Shown here: positions 6,247-12,776 of the stretch, piece after piece
Numbering within the stretch: the stretch's first letter is position 1
Layout of the letters: each line of letters starts with the position of its first letter
Assembly (NCBI GenBank): GCA_036376915.1
Contig: DASUZK010000044.1
Location: 1 to 17,249 of the forward strand
Length of the DNA: 17,249 nucleotides
Origin: VRUE01 sp036376915
Lineage (GTDB): Bacteria; Actinomycetota; Thermoleophilia; Solirubrobacterales; 70-9
Reading direction: 5' to 3'
Notes under the pieces: generated by a model
Seen by the model: the letters and a program-made list of their open reading frames with translations, nothing else
The model's database searches: none
Told to the model about the DNA's origin: nothing
Made by a program: the position numbers and the translations under genes

Positions 6247-7860
6247 TCAGTGAGTCACGGAGTCGCGCACGCCGTTCCGCGCGTGCCCGTTTTGCGTCTC
6301 CCGAGCCGGCGTCTGCGCCGAGCTCGCGTTGCTGACCGAGTCGGGAGATGTGCTTCCCTGCCTCTTCGCAACTGGGGCCGCCGTGGTAATCCGGTCGGCG
6401 ACCGCGCCGTAGTAGCCCTGGTAGGAACGGTCGCTGAGCAGCTCGTCCGCGTGGTTCATCACCGCTCCGACGATGTTCACTTCGGCGTTGTGCAGCTGAG
6501 TCACGGCGGCGGCGAGCACCTTGCGGTCGACAGAGGCCATGTCGACGGTCATCAGGGTCCCGTCGACCTTCGCCGCGATGATCGATGCATCGGCGCCGAT
6601 CGTGACCGGCGAGGTATCGACCAGGACGTAGTCGGCGAGGCTCGCCAGTTCCCCCAGCAGCTTCGCGAAGTCGTGATCGCCTCCGGTCACGAGGGACCCC
6701 GGCATCATCGTCAGGGGGCCCGCCGGCAACAGCCTCACCCCCTCCATCGACGTGTCCCGCAGGAGGCTCTCCGCCCTTGCGTCGGCTGACAACGCGGTCG
6801 TCACACCGGTGTCGCCCTTCACGTCGAGCGAGGTGTCCAGAGTCGGTCGGCGGAGATCGCAGTCGACGAGGATCACGGTTGCGCCGCTGAGACCGAAGGC
6901 GTGGGCGAGGCGAAGGGCTACGGTGCTCTTGCCTTCTTCGGGCAGGGCGCTCGTGACCGCAAACGTCCGCGACTCAGCGGTCGCGCTTGCCAGCTGCAGG
7001 TTGGCCCGCAGGAGCTGGAAGGCCTCGACGGCCAGGTGGTGCTTCCAGCCCTTGTCGGTGATCCCCGGGATACGCCCGACGACCGGGGCGTCGACAATCT
7101 CGACGACCTCGTCCTCGTCCTCCACGCGCCGGTCGAGCCTGCGCAGCAGCAGGGCCACGACGACTCCCAGGATCAGCCCGAGCACGCCCCCGATGATCGC
7201 GTTGCGAAGCGGCGTCGGAGAGCTGGGGCTCTCCGGGGGGATCGCCAGTTCGGCCACCTCGGCGTCGCCCGCCTCCAGTCGCTTCTGGATCTTCAGCTGC
7301 TCCGCCCGCGTCTCGAGTTCGACGCCGAGCGCCGCCGACTGCGGCGCTTCGGCCAGCTGGGCCTCGATCGCGTCGATCACGTCTTGGATCTGGTCCTGCG
7401 CTTTTTCGCGCCTCAACGCGACGATCTCGACCGCGAATGCATTGGCGATGCGCGCCGCTTCGCGCGGGGTCGCGGCCTCCGCGGTGATCTTCGCGAGGTC
7501 CGCCTGGCCCTGGGGCTCGATGCTGACGCTTTCGCGCAGTTCCTTTGTGCTCTGCGAGCTGTCAATTCTCTCCTGCACCCGGCGCGGGACGACATCGAGC
7601 GAAGCGAGCGCCAGGTTGGTCGCCGCAAGTCGCTCGGGTTCAGCGGAGACGTCGGGCAACGGCGCGTCGGGGTCGATCTGCGGCGGGGCCTCCGGTGGGC
7701 CGAAGAGGACGTTGGAGCTGGCGTCGTAGCGATCGGGCATCACGCTCGAGACGCCGAAGGCGAGCAGGGCGGCGGCAATCGCGATGCCGGCGATCAGCTT
7801 GGCATGCCGCCGGACGACGGCGACGAAGGTGGAGAAGTCGAGTGGTTGCTGTGCGTTCAT
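6247..7860 (-). CDS. Wzz-type chain-length regulator fused to BY-family tyrosine kinase
   Basis: The product has 537 residues. An N-terminal Wzz domain runs between two membrane helices (about 22-41 and 220-243), with a coiled-coil-like extracytoplasmic part rich in Glu, Gln and Ala between them. The cytoplasmic part is a P-loop BY-kinase: Walker A ALPEEGKSTV (Lys311), the family-specific Walker A' ILVDCDLRRP (D333, D335) and Walker B YVLVDTSP (D415). The tail has a short tyrosine group, SYQGYYG at about 478-484, then a disordered Ser/Thr/Pro-rich end; the usual long Tyr cluster is absent. Such proteins set exopolysaccharide chain length and control export by autophosphorylation. The start chosen is ATG 7860, which overlaps the upstream glycosyltransferase stop as ATGA; upstream extension would read through that gene. 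No Shine-Dalgarno is visible, consistent with coupling. It is the last gene of the operon, before a terminator. Confidence 0.9.
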   Translation of the reverse strand: MNAQQPLDFSTFVAVVRRHAKLIAGIAIAAALLAFGVSSVMPDRYDASSNVLFGPPEAPPQIDPDAPLPDVSAEPERLAATNLALASLDVVPRRVQERIDSSQSTKELRESVSIEPQGQADLAKITAEAATPREAARIANAFAVEIVALRREKAQDQIQDVIDAIEAQLAEAPQSAALGVELETRAEQLKIQKRLEAGDAEVAELAIPPESPSSPTPLRNAIIGGVLGLILGVVVALLLRRLDRRVEDEDEVVEIVDAPVVGRIPGITDKGWKHHLAVEAFQLLRANLQLASATAESRTFAVTSALPEEGKSTVALRLAHAFGLSGATVILVDCDLRRPTLDTSLDVKGDTGVTTALSADARAESLLRDTSMEGVRLLPAGPLTMMPGSLVTGGDHDFAKLLGELASLADYVLVDTSPVTIGADASIIAAKVDGTLMTVDMASVDRKVLAAAVTQLHNAEVNIVGAVMNHADELLSDRSYQGYYGAVADRITTAAPVAKRQGSTSPDSVSNASSAQTPARETQNGHARNGVRDSVTH

Positions 7861-8954
7861 TGGTTTCGACAGGATAGGCACTGGTATCGGCTGCCAAGCG
7901 CGTGCACCTTTAGCTCGGACGCGAATCCGCCTATCGTGCCCACTCCATACCCGCAATGGAGCGCGGGAAAGCAGGCTGCGACACGAGGCGCCAAACGGAT
8001 CTCCTCACGCCCCGTGACGGCGATGGCACCGGCCCCCGCGGCGGCGGCATAGGCCCCGACCGCGGCGACCAACCCGGCGCGGGCGACCGTGGAGAACGGG
8101 CTGAGCGCGGCCAGGCCCGCCAGGCCGAGCACGAAGGCGGCGGGGGCCATGTGTCGAGGCCGCAAGAAGTCGGGGTGGGCGGCGACCACGCGAGCCCGGG
8201 CGCGGCCGTAGTTGCGGTACTGGCGGAAGGCGGCGCCGAGCGTCGCCCGGGGCACGTACTCGAAGTTGATCGAGGAATCGAGCATCACGCTCTTCCCGGC
8301 CAGCTTCAGGCGCCAGTTGAGCTCCTCGTCCTCGCCGTGGTTCATCGCCGGGTCGAAGCCGCCGACCTCTTCCAGGGCCGGGCGCCGGTATATCCCCCAG
8401 GGGACCGTGTCGACGATTTCCCGCTGACCGGGAGCCGCGTAAACGCTGCCGCCGACCCCGAGGCGGGAGCCCCGGGCCAGGGTGAAGGCTCGCTCGAAGG
8501 GGCTGGTCCCGGAGTAGCTCGGCTGCCCGCCGACGCCGACGACCCGCTCGTCGCTCTCCTCGAGCGCGGCGACGGCACGCGAGACGTAGTCCCGTGCCGG
8601 GCATCCGTGGGCATCGACGCGGGCGAAGACATCCGCAGTCGAGACACGCAAGCCGACGTTGAGGGCCTCGGGAGTCGTCAAGCGCCCCTCCCCCGAGACG
8701 ACGACGATCCGCTCGTCCCCAGCCGCATGCCGCTGGGCGATCTCCACCGTGTCGTCGCTCGACCCGGCGTCGACGAGCAGCAGGCGCAGCCGGTCCGCCG
8801 GATAGTCCTGGGCAAGCACCCCGGCGATGCAGTCAGCGATGTGGTCCTGCTCGTTGTAAGCGGGAACGACCACGTCCACGCTGGGCAGCCCGCGACCACG
8901 CGGGCTGCCGTTGCCGCTGGACGTCTCTGCCCTGCCGTCGACGGTCGGGGTCAT
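7857..8954 (-). CDS. Family 2 glycosyltransferase, ExoA-like, membrane-anchored
   Basis: The product has 365 residues. The GT-A fold begins at VDVVVPAYNEQDHI (26-39), with the nucleotide-binding Asp in LLLVDAGSSDDT (58-69). The metal-binding motif RVDAH (112-116) stands in for DxD, as in ExoA of succinoglycan synthesis, and the acceptor-side GEDEELNWRL (207-216) contains the likely catalytic acidic residues. Two C-terminal membrane segments (about 270-290 and 293-315) anchor it to the inner face of the membrane. It would add a sugar to the lipid-linked repeat unit; donor and linkage cannot be read. The ATG start overlaps the upstream ligase stop as ATGA, and its own stop overlaps the BY-kinase start in the same way, so three genes are translationally chained. 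A strong hairpin lies at +46 to +71 of the coding sequence. Confidence 0.9.
   Translation of the reverse strand: MTPTVDGRAETSSGNGSPRGRGLPSVDVVVPAYNEQDHIADCIAGVLAQDYPADRLRLLLVDAGSSDDTVEIAQRHAAGDERIVVVSGEGRLTTPEALNVGLRVSTADVFARVDAHGCPARDYVSRAVAALEESDERVVGVGGQPSYSGTSPFERAFTLARGSRLGVGGSVYAAPGQREIVDTVPWGIYRRPALEEVGGFDPAMNHGEDEELNWRLKLAGKSVMLDSSINFEYVPRATLGAAFRQYRNYGRARARVVAAHPDFLRPRHMAPAAFVLGLAGLAALSPFSTVARAGLVAAVGAYAAAAGAGAIAVTGREEIRLAPRVAACFPALHCGYGVGTIGGFASELKVHALGSRYQCLSCRNQ
8884..8909 (-). other. Strong hairpin early in the glycosyltransferase gene
   Basis: Arms of 11 bp (GGCAGCCCGCG and its exact complement) flank a 4-nt loop. In mRNA sense it starts at nucleotide +46 after the ATG. It codes for part of the low-complexity N-terminus before the GT fold, so sequence constraint there should be weak. 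Whether it regulates anything is unknown. Confidence 0.5.
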
Positions 8955-10339
8955 CGCTGCGCTGTCAATTCCCGCTTCGGCCGCTCCCGCTTCGCCTGCG
9001 GCGCCTCGCCCCCGGCCGACCCCTCCTTCGGGCCCAGGCCATAGGCGGCGACGAGCCAGCCCAAGCCGAGCATGGCCCAGAAGGTCTTGTTGTCGTTGAA
9101 GTCGCCCGAGAACTGCGTGGCGAAGAAGTTGACCAAGAACACCCCCGAGAGCAGATATATGAGCGTACGGTCGTCACCCTCGGCTGCCCAGGCGCGTTTA
9201 TAGAGAAGCGCCAGCATCGTCAGGATCGACGCCACCAACAGCAGGGTCGGCGCCAACCCCAGCTCTGCCGCCATCTCGAGGAAGACGTTGTGCGGATAGC
9301 GCTCTTCGCGGTTGGTCACCACATAGCTGTAGATGAAGAAGCCACCGGCCCCGATCCCCCGCACCGGGTTTTCCTTGGCGAGTTCGAAGCCCTTCTCGTA
9401 GAGGCGAGAGCGGAGATCCTCGTTGAAGGCCCCAGCCGGGTTCGAGACCAAGCCACCGATGCGTTCGGATGAGGTTTCCGGCAAGGAGATGAAGGGCAAC
9501 ACGGCAACGCCGATCCCGATCGCCAGCAGCACGGGCAGGACCCTGCGCGGCTCACGCAGGACGATCGCCACGATGGTGCAGAGGACAGCGAAGACGAAGC
9601 CCGCCAGCGGACCGCGCGAGCCGATGCTCGCCGCGATCACGACCACGGCGACGCCGACCACGGCAATCGGCAGGCGATGGCGGCGCCAGAGCTTGAGGGC
9701 CGCGCCAAACAGAAGCACGAAAGCGCCGGTGAGCAGGAAGCGCGCGGTGAAGATCGTGTCGGCGGCTTCGTTGAAGACGAGGCGTCCGCCTTCAGCGCTG
9801 CTCGTGGAGCCGAGGCTGAGGACGATCAGCGCGCCGACCACGCCGACCCCGGCGAGCAGGACCAGCAGCTGCCGCAGCGCGTCACGACCATCGACGAGGA
9901 GGAAGGGGGCGAAGGTCGCCAGCGCCGTGAGGCTTGCGAATTTCAGCGTCTTCTCGGTGCCGTAGGTGAGCTCGGGGGTCCAGATCAGGCTGACCGCCAA
10001 CAGGGTCGCGATCAGCACGTAGGGCAGGCCGAGCATCAACGGAGGGAGGCGGAACCGCCCTTCCAGCAGACGCAGCAGGCAGACGCCAGCCAGCAGGGCG
10101 CCCAGCAGCAGCGTGACGTCGACCGGCGAGCTCTCGATCGCCCCCCGGCCCTTGAACAGGCCGATGTAGAGGAAGGCGACGTAGAGGACCAGCGGGTAGC
10201 GGACGAGCAGATAGGCCACCCCACCCGCGACCGGGAGGGCCAGCGCCAGTGGGCCCAGCACGACGGTCGCGGCTGCAGCTGCAGCCGCGACCGTGGCGCC
10301 AAGGGCGACAGTCGCCGTGCCCGCGGAGATCCGGGGCAA
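8951..10339 (-). CDS. O-antigen ligase/polymerase family (Wzy_C) membrane protein
   Basis: The product has 462 residues and about 10-12 predicted membrane helices. The Wzy_C signature lies in the large periplasmic loop: SRLYEKGFELAKENPVRGIG, then a Gly-rich GAGGFF, then YPHNVFLEMAAELGL with the conserved His, followed by further helices. The cytoplasmic tail is charged (AKRERPKREL). The family includes glycan polymerases (Wzy), O-antigen ligases (WaaL) and protein O-oligosaccharyltransferases (PglL), and sequence alone does not separate them. The start used is TTG 10339. It has no Shine-Dalgarno and lies 21 nt after the TAG of the LPxTG gene, in the same frame, so initiation probably depends on coupling; GTG further in is possible but would cut the first helix. 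A 32-bp perfect palindrome occupies +46 to +77. Confidence 0.85.
   Translation of the reverse strand: MPRISAGTATVALGATVAAAAAAATVVLGPLALALPVAGGVAYLLVRYPLVLYVAFLYIGLFKGRGAIESSPVDVTLLLGALLAGVCLLRLLEGRFRLPPLMLGLPYVLIATLLAVSLIWTPELTYGTEKTLKFASLTALATFAPFLLVDGRDALRQLLVLLAGVGVVGALIVLSLGSTSSAEGGRLVFNEAADTIFTARFLLTGAFVLLFGAALKLWRRHRLPIAVVGVAVVVIAASIGSRGPLAGFVFAVLCTIVAIVLREPRRVLPVLLAIGIGVAVLPFISLPETSSERIGGLVSNPAGAFNEDLRSRLYEKGFELAKENPVRGIGAGGFFIYSYVVTNREERYPHNVFLEMAAELGLAPTLLLVASILTMLALLYKRAWAAEGDDRTLIYLLSGVFLVNFFATQFSGDFNDNKTFWAMLGLGWLVAAYGLGPKEGSAGGEAPQAKRERPKRELTAQR
10263..10294. repeat. 32-bp perfect palindrome inside the ligase gene
   Basis: All 16 base pairs match around the centre between 10278 and 10279, and the central part is CTGCAGCTGCAG. 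It encodes the Ala-rich start of the first membrane helix (TVAAAAAAATV). In RNA it would form a GC-rich stem of about 14 bp with a 4-nt loop. Confidence 0.85.
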
Positions 10340-10360
10340 CGAATGCAGCGTTGGGTGCGT

Positions 10361-10648
10361 CTACGCCTCGCCGTTGGTGCGCGACGCGCGGCGCACGACG
10401 ATGCCGGTGCCCACCAGCCCGATGCCCGCAGCCGCCATCAGGGCGAGCTCGAGCCCGGTGAAGGGGAGCGTGCCGGAATCGGAGACGGATCCGGTAACGG
10501 CAGCCGACGGTTCGTTGCCGTCACCGCTGAACTGCTGAGTACCGGCGGCGCCGCCGTATGCGTCTTCCGTTGCGCTCGCCCCGAAGGCTGGCGCGCTCAA
10601 GGCAAGCGACATCAGCGCCACTGCGACAAAAAGGGTGATCTTCCGCAT
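10361..10648 (-). CDS. Short LPxTG-motif cell-wall-anchored protein
   Basis: The product has 95 residues. A signal peptide covers about 1-24 (MRKITLFVAV..., cleavage near AFGA). A mature segment of only about 36-40 residues, rich in Gly, Ser, Thr and Asp, leads to LPFTG at 61-65, a membrane helix at 66-84 and a positive tail (RRASRTNGEA). This is the complete layout of a sortase substrate: cleavage between Thr and Gly and covalent linkage to peptidoglycan. Such a short exposed region makes an adhesin unlikely; a structural, signalling or glycan-acceptor role fits its position inside a polysaccharide operon, between two Wzy_C-family genes. ATG 10648 is preferred over TTG 10651 because AAGGAGA lies 7 nt upstream. 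No sortase gene is in the window. Confidence 0.85.
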   Translation of the reverse strand: MRKITLFVAVALMSLALSAPAFGASATEDAYGGAAGTQQFSGDGNEPSAAVTGSVSDSGTLPFTGLELALMAAAGIGLVGTGIVVRRASRTNGEA

Positions 10649-10655
10649 CAACTTT

Positions 10656-10662
10656 TCTCCTT
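10656..10662 (-). promoter_or_regulatory. Strong Shine-Dalgarno of the LPxTG gene
   Basis: The minus strand reads AAGGAGA, 7 nt before ATG 10648. It is the strongest Shine-Dalgarno found in the operon; the other minus-strand cistrons have none that is clear. The LPxTG protein may therefore be made in excess of its neighbours. A 13-bp imperfect palindrome (GCCAA-acg-TTGGC, 10691-10703) lies upstream, and a separate promoter in this 64-bp gap cannot be excluded. Confidence 0.7.
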
Positions 10663-10712
10663 GCTACGAGCTTTACCCAACGGGGCGCTTGCCAAACGTT
10701 GGCTCAGGTACG

Positions 10713-12776
10713 TCAGCGTTCTGGTCTTGTAAAGCGCTGTGCCTCGAACTGCTGAACATGCATGTTAAAGGCTGCTGCGTTTATCGGTCTACCATGGCGA
10801 ATCCTAAAGAGAGCCTCGGCTACGAACGGGTCGTGGCGGTCGAGAGCCCGGGCTTGGGCGATCTCTTGCAAAGCGGCTCCCTGGCGCCCGGCCTGGGCGT
10901 ACAGGAGGGCGAGCTCGAAGTGGGCGTACCAATGATCTTCGACCTCCAGTGCCCGGCGGAATTCCTCGGCGGCAGCGGCGGGACGGCGCGCGGCGACGAG
11001 GATCGTGCCGGCTCGCAGCCGAGGTTCCGGAGAGAGCGGGTTGAGCGCCGCGGCCCGATCCAGCTCCTCGCGGGCCGCGGTGACGTTCCCGAGCCCGATC
11101 TCCGCCCCCCTCTCGAGGTGGCGCTGGGACAGGTAGGGAAAGGTCAGCGACGCGAACGCGGCGACGAAGAGCGTGCCGAGGACCGCGGCGAGCGCATACC
11201 TGGCCCCCCGCCCCACCTTCGGCAGCGCCCCGCTGCCGCCCCCGGCGACGATCCCGATCAGCGGCAGGGCCAGGGCCGGCGCCGCCAGTGCGGGAAATTC
11301 CTCCAGCCAGTCGAATGAGGCGTGGACGAAGAAGTAGGCCGAGATCGCGGCACAGGCGGCGATCAGCCCCCGGCCCAGCTCGTCGAGGCGGCGCCAGGCA
11401 CCGGCCAGGCCGGTCGCGATCGCGGCCAGGTAGGCGAGCAGCAGCGCGAAGGCGACCAGGCCGCCCTCGGCCAGCGCCCGGAGCCAGATGTCGTGCGTGT
11501 ACTTCGAGGGCTTGTCGAAGCGGCGTTCGGCCGAGTAGATCGCCTCATAGCTGCCGGCGCCCGCCCCGGCGACCGGCGTGCGGCGGAACTGGTCGACGGC
11601 GACCCGCCAGTAGTCGTAGCGCTGGTCGCTTTCGGAGGAGATCAGGCGTGCCCCGTCGGTACGCGGCACGTCCTCGGAGGACTTGAAGGTCTGCCAGCGA
11701 TCGTCGACATCGTCGGCGATGCTGCCGGCGTTGGCCGCCGCCAGCACCAGGCCGACGAAGAGCACCGCGGCGATCGCCCCGCCGACGCCGATCCGCACGC
11801 GGCGGATCGACCTCTCCCCCGGGCTCACCGCTCCCTCCACCGCCGCCCAGAGCATCCCGAGCGCGGCAGCCCCGAAGGCGGCGAAGAACATGACCCTCAC
11901 CGCGTCGTCCAGTGCAGCGCCGAGGTCCAGGCCCACCGGCACCCGCCCCGCTTCGGTCGCTTCGGCGAGGTCGATGCCGACGGTGTAGACGTCGTAGATC
12001 GTCCCGATCGAGAGCGCCACGGCAGCGGCGACCACCATCAAAGGCGGGATCAGGCGGAGGCGGCTGGGAAAGACGCAGGCGAAGACCAGGATCCCGGCGA
12101 CGAAGCCGATCACCGCCGCGCGGCTCTGGGGCAGCAATGCGAACTCGATCAGGAAGACGGCCGCGGCCAGGAAGCAGACCCGCTCGGCGACTCCCGCGCC
12201 CCGGCGGGCGCAGAGCCAGAGAGCCGGGAAGAAAGCCATCACCGGCAGCGCCGAGACCCCGTTCGAGTAGCCGATCGGGTCGAGGTACCGGCCCTCGATG
12301 AAGTAGTCGGCGAGCGATCCCGTCGTCGCGCTGAGCAGGCTGATCGCGCAGACGGCGACGACGCCCGCCACCCACAGCCCCAGCGCTATTCGGGCCGAGG
12401 ACGGCGTCCAGGGCAGCAGCGAGACAGTCCAGAGCAGCGCCAGGTAGAGGAGCAGCTTGTCGCTGGACTCCCACCCTGCGCCAGGCGAAGTGGACCAGGC
12501 GAGAGAGACGAAGCTCCAGGCGACGAGAGCGGCGAAGGCGGCAAGCGCGGCCTGCGCGGGGCGCGAGACGGGCACGATTCGGCCGGTGCCCAGAGCGGTG
12601 ACGGCGAGCAGTCCGAGCGCGGCCAGAGCGCTCGGGTACCAGGCGTTCGGGAAGTAGGCGCCGTCGAAATGGGCCCACGCCACCCAGGCTGCGATCACGA
12701 TCGCCGCCGGCAGAAAGGGGATGGCCCGCCTCAGGCTGTCGGACTCGGTCAAGGACCTTCGTGGGTGAATCGCCAC
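10713..12776 (-). CDS. Large O-antigen ligase/polymerase family protein with C-terminal TPR-like tail
   Basis: The product has 687 residues from GTG 12776, or 679 from TTG 12752. Many membrane helices are followed by a Wzy_C-type loop: SDQRYDYWRVAVDQFRRTPV, then GAGAGSYEAIY, then KYTHDIWLRALAEGGL, whose His matches the position seen in YPHNVFLE of the other ligase. More helices follow, then a soluble segment (about 552-663) with helix-turn-helix TPR-like repeats (AAREELDRAAALNPLSPEPR, then AAAEEFRRALEVEDHWYAHF). Ligase-plus-TPR architecture is known in this superfamily. It probably polymerises or transfers the exopolysaccharide outside the membrane. The upstream gene stop (12749-12751) overlaps this frame: TTG 12752 would give a TTGA overlap like ecm-lhgO, and GTG 12776 a 28-nt overlap. 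I cannot decide between the two starts. Confidence 0.85.
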   Translation of the reverse strand: MAIHPRRSLTESDSLRRAIPFLPAAIVIAAWVAWAHFDGAYFPNAWYPSALAALGLLAVTALGTGRIVPVSRPAQAALAAFAALVAWSFVSLAWSTSPGAGWESSDKLLLYLALLWTVSLLPWTPSSARIALGLWVAGVVAVCAISLLSATTGSLADYFIEGRYLDPIGYSNGVSALPVMAFFPALWLCARRGAGVAERVCFLAAAVFLIEFALLPQSRAAVIGFVAGILVFACVFPSRLRLIPPLMVVAAAVALSIGTIYDVYTVGIDLAEATEAGRVPVGLDLGAALDDAVRVMFFAAFGAAALGMLWAAVEGAVSPGERSIRRVRIGVGGAIAAVLFVGLVLAAANAGSIADDVDDRWQTFKSSEDVPRTDGARLISSESDQRYDYWRVAVDQFRRTPVAGAGAGSYEAIYSAERRFDKPSKYTHDIWLRALAEGGLVAFALLLAYLAAIATGLAGAWRRLDELGRGLIAACAAISAYFFVHASFDWLEEFPALAAPALALPLIGIVAGGGSGALPKVGRGARYALAAVLGTLFVAAFASLTFPYLSQRHLERGAEIGLGNVTAAREELDRAAALNPLSPEPRLRAGTILVAARRPAAAAEEFRRALEVEDHWYAHFELALLYAQAGRQGAALQEIAQARALDRHDPFVAEALFRIRHGRPINAAAFNMHVQQFEAQRFTRPER

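Noticed and set aside
6901..9044. Long plus-strand frames opposite the kinase and glycosyltransferase genes
   Set aside because: Their translations are biased in composition and have no recognisable motif, while the minus strand carries complete BY-kinase and GT2 motifs.
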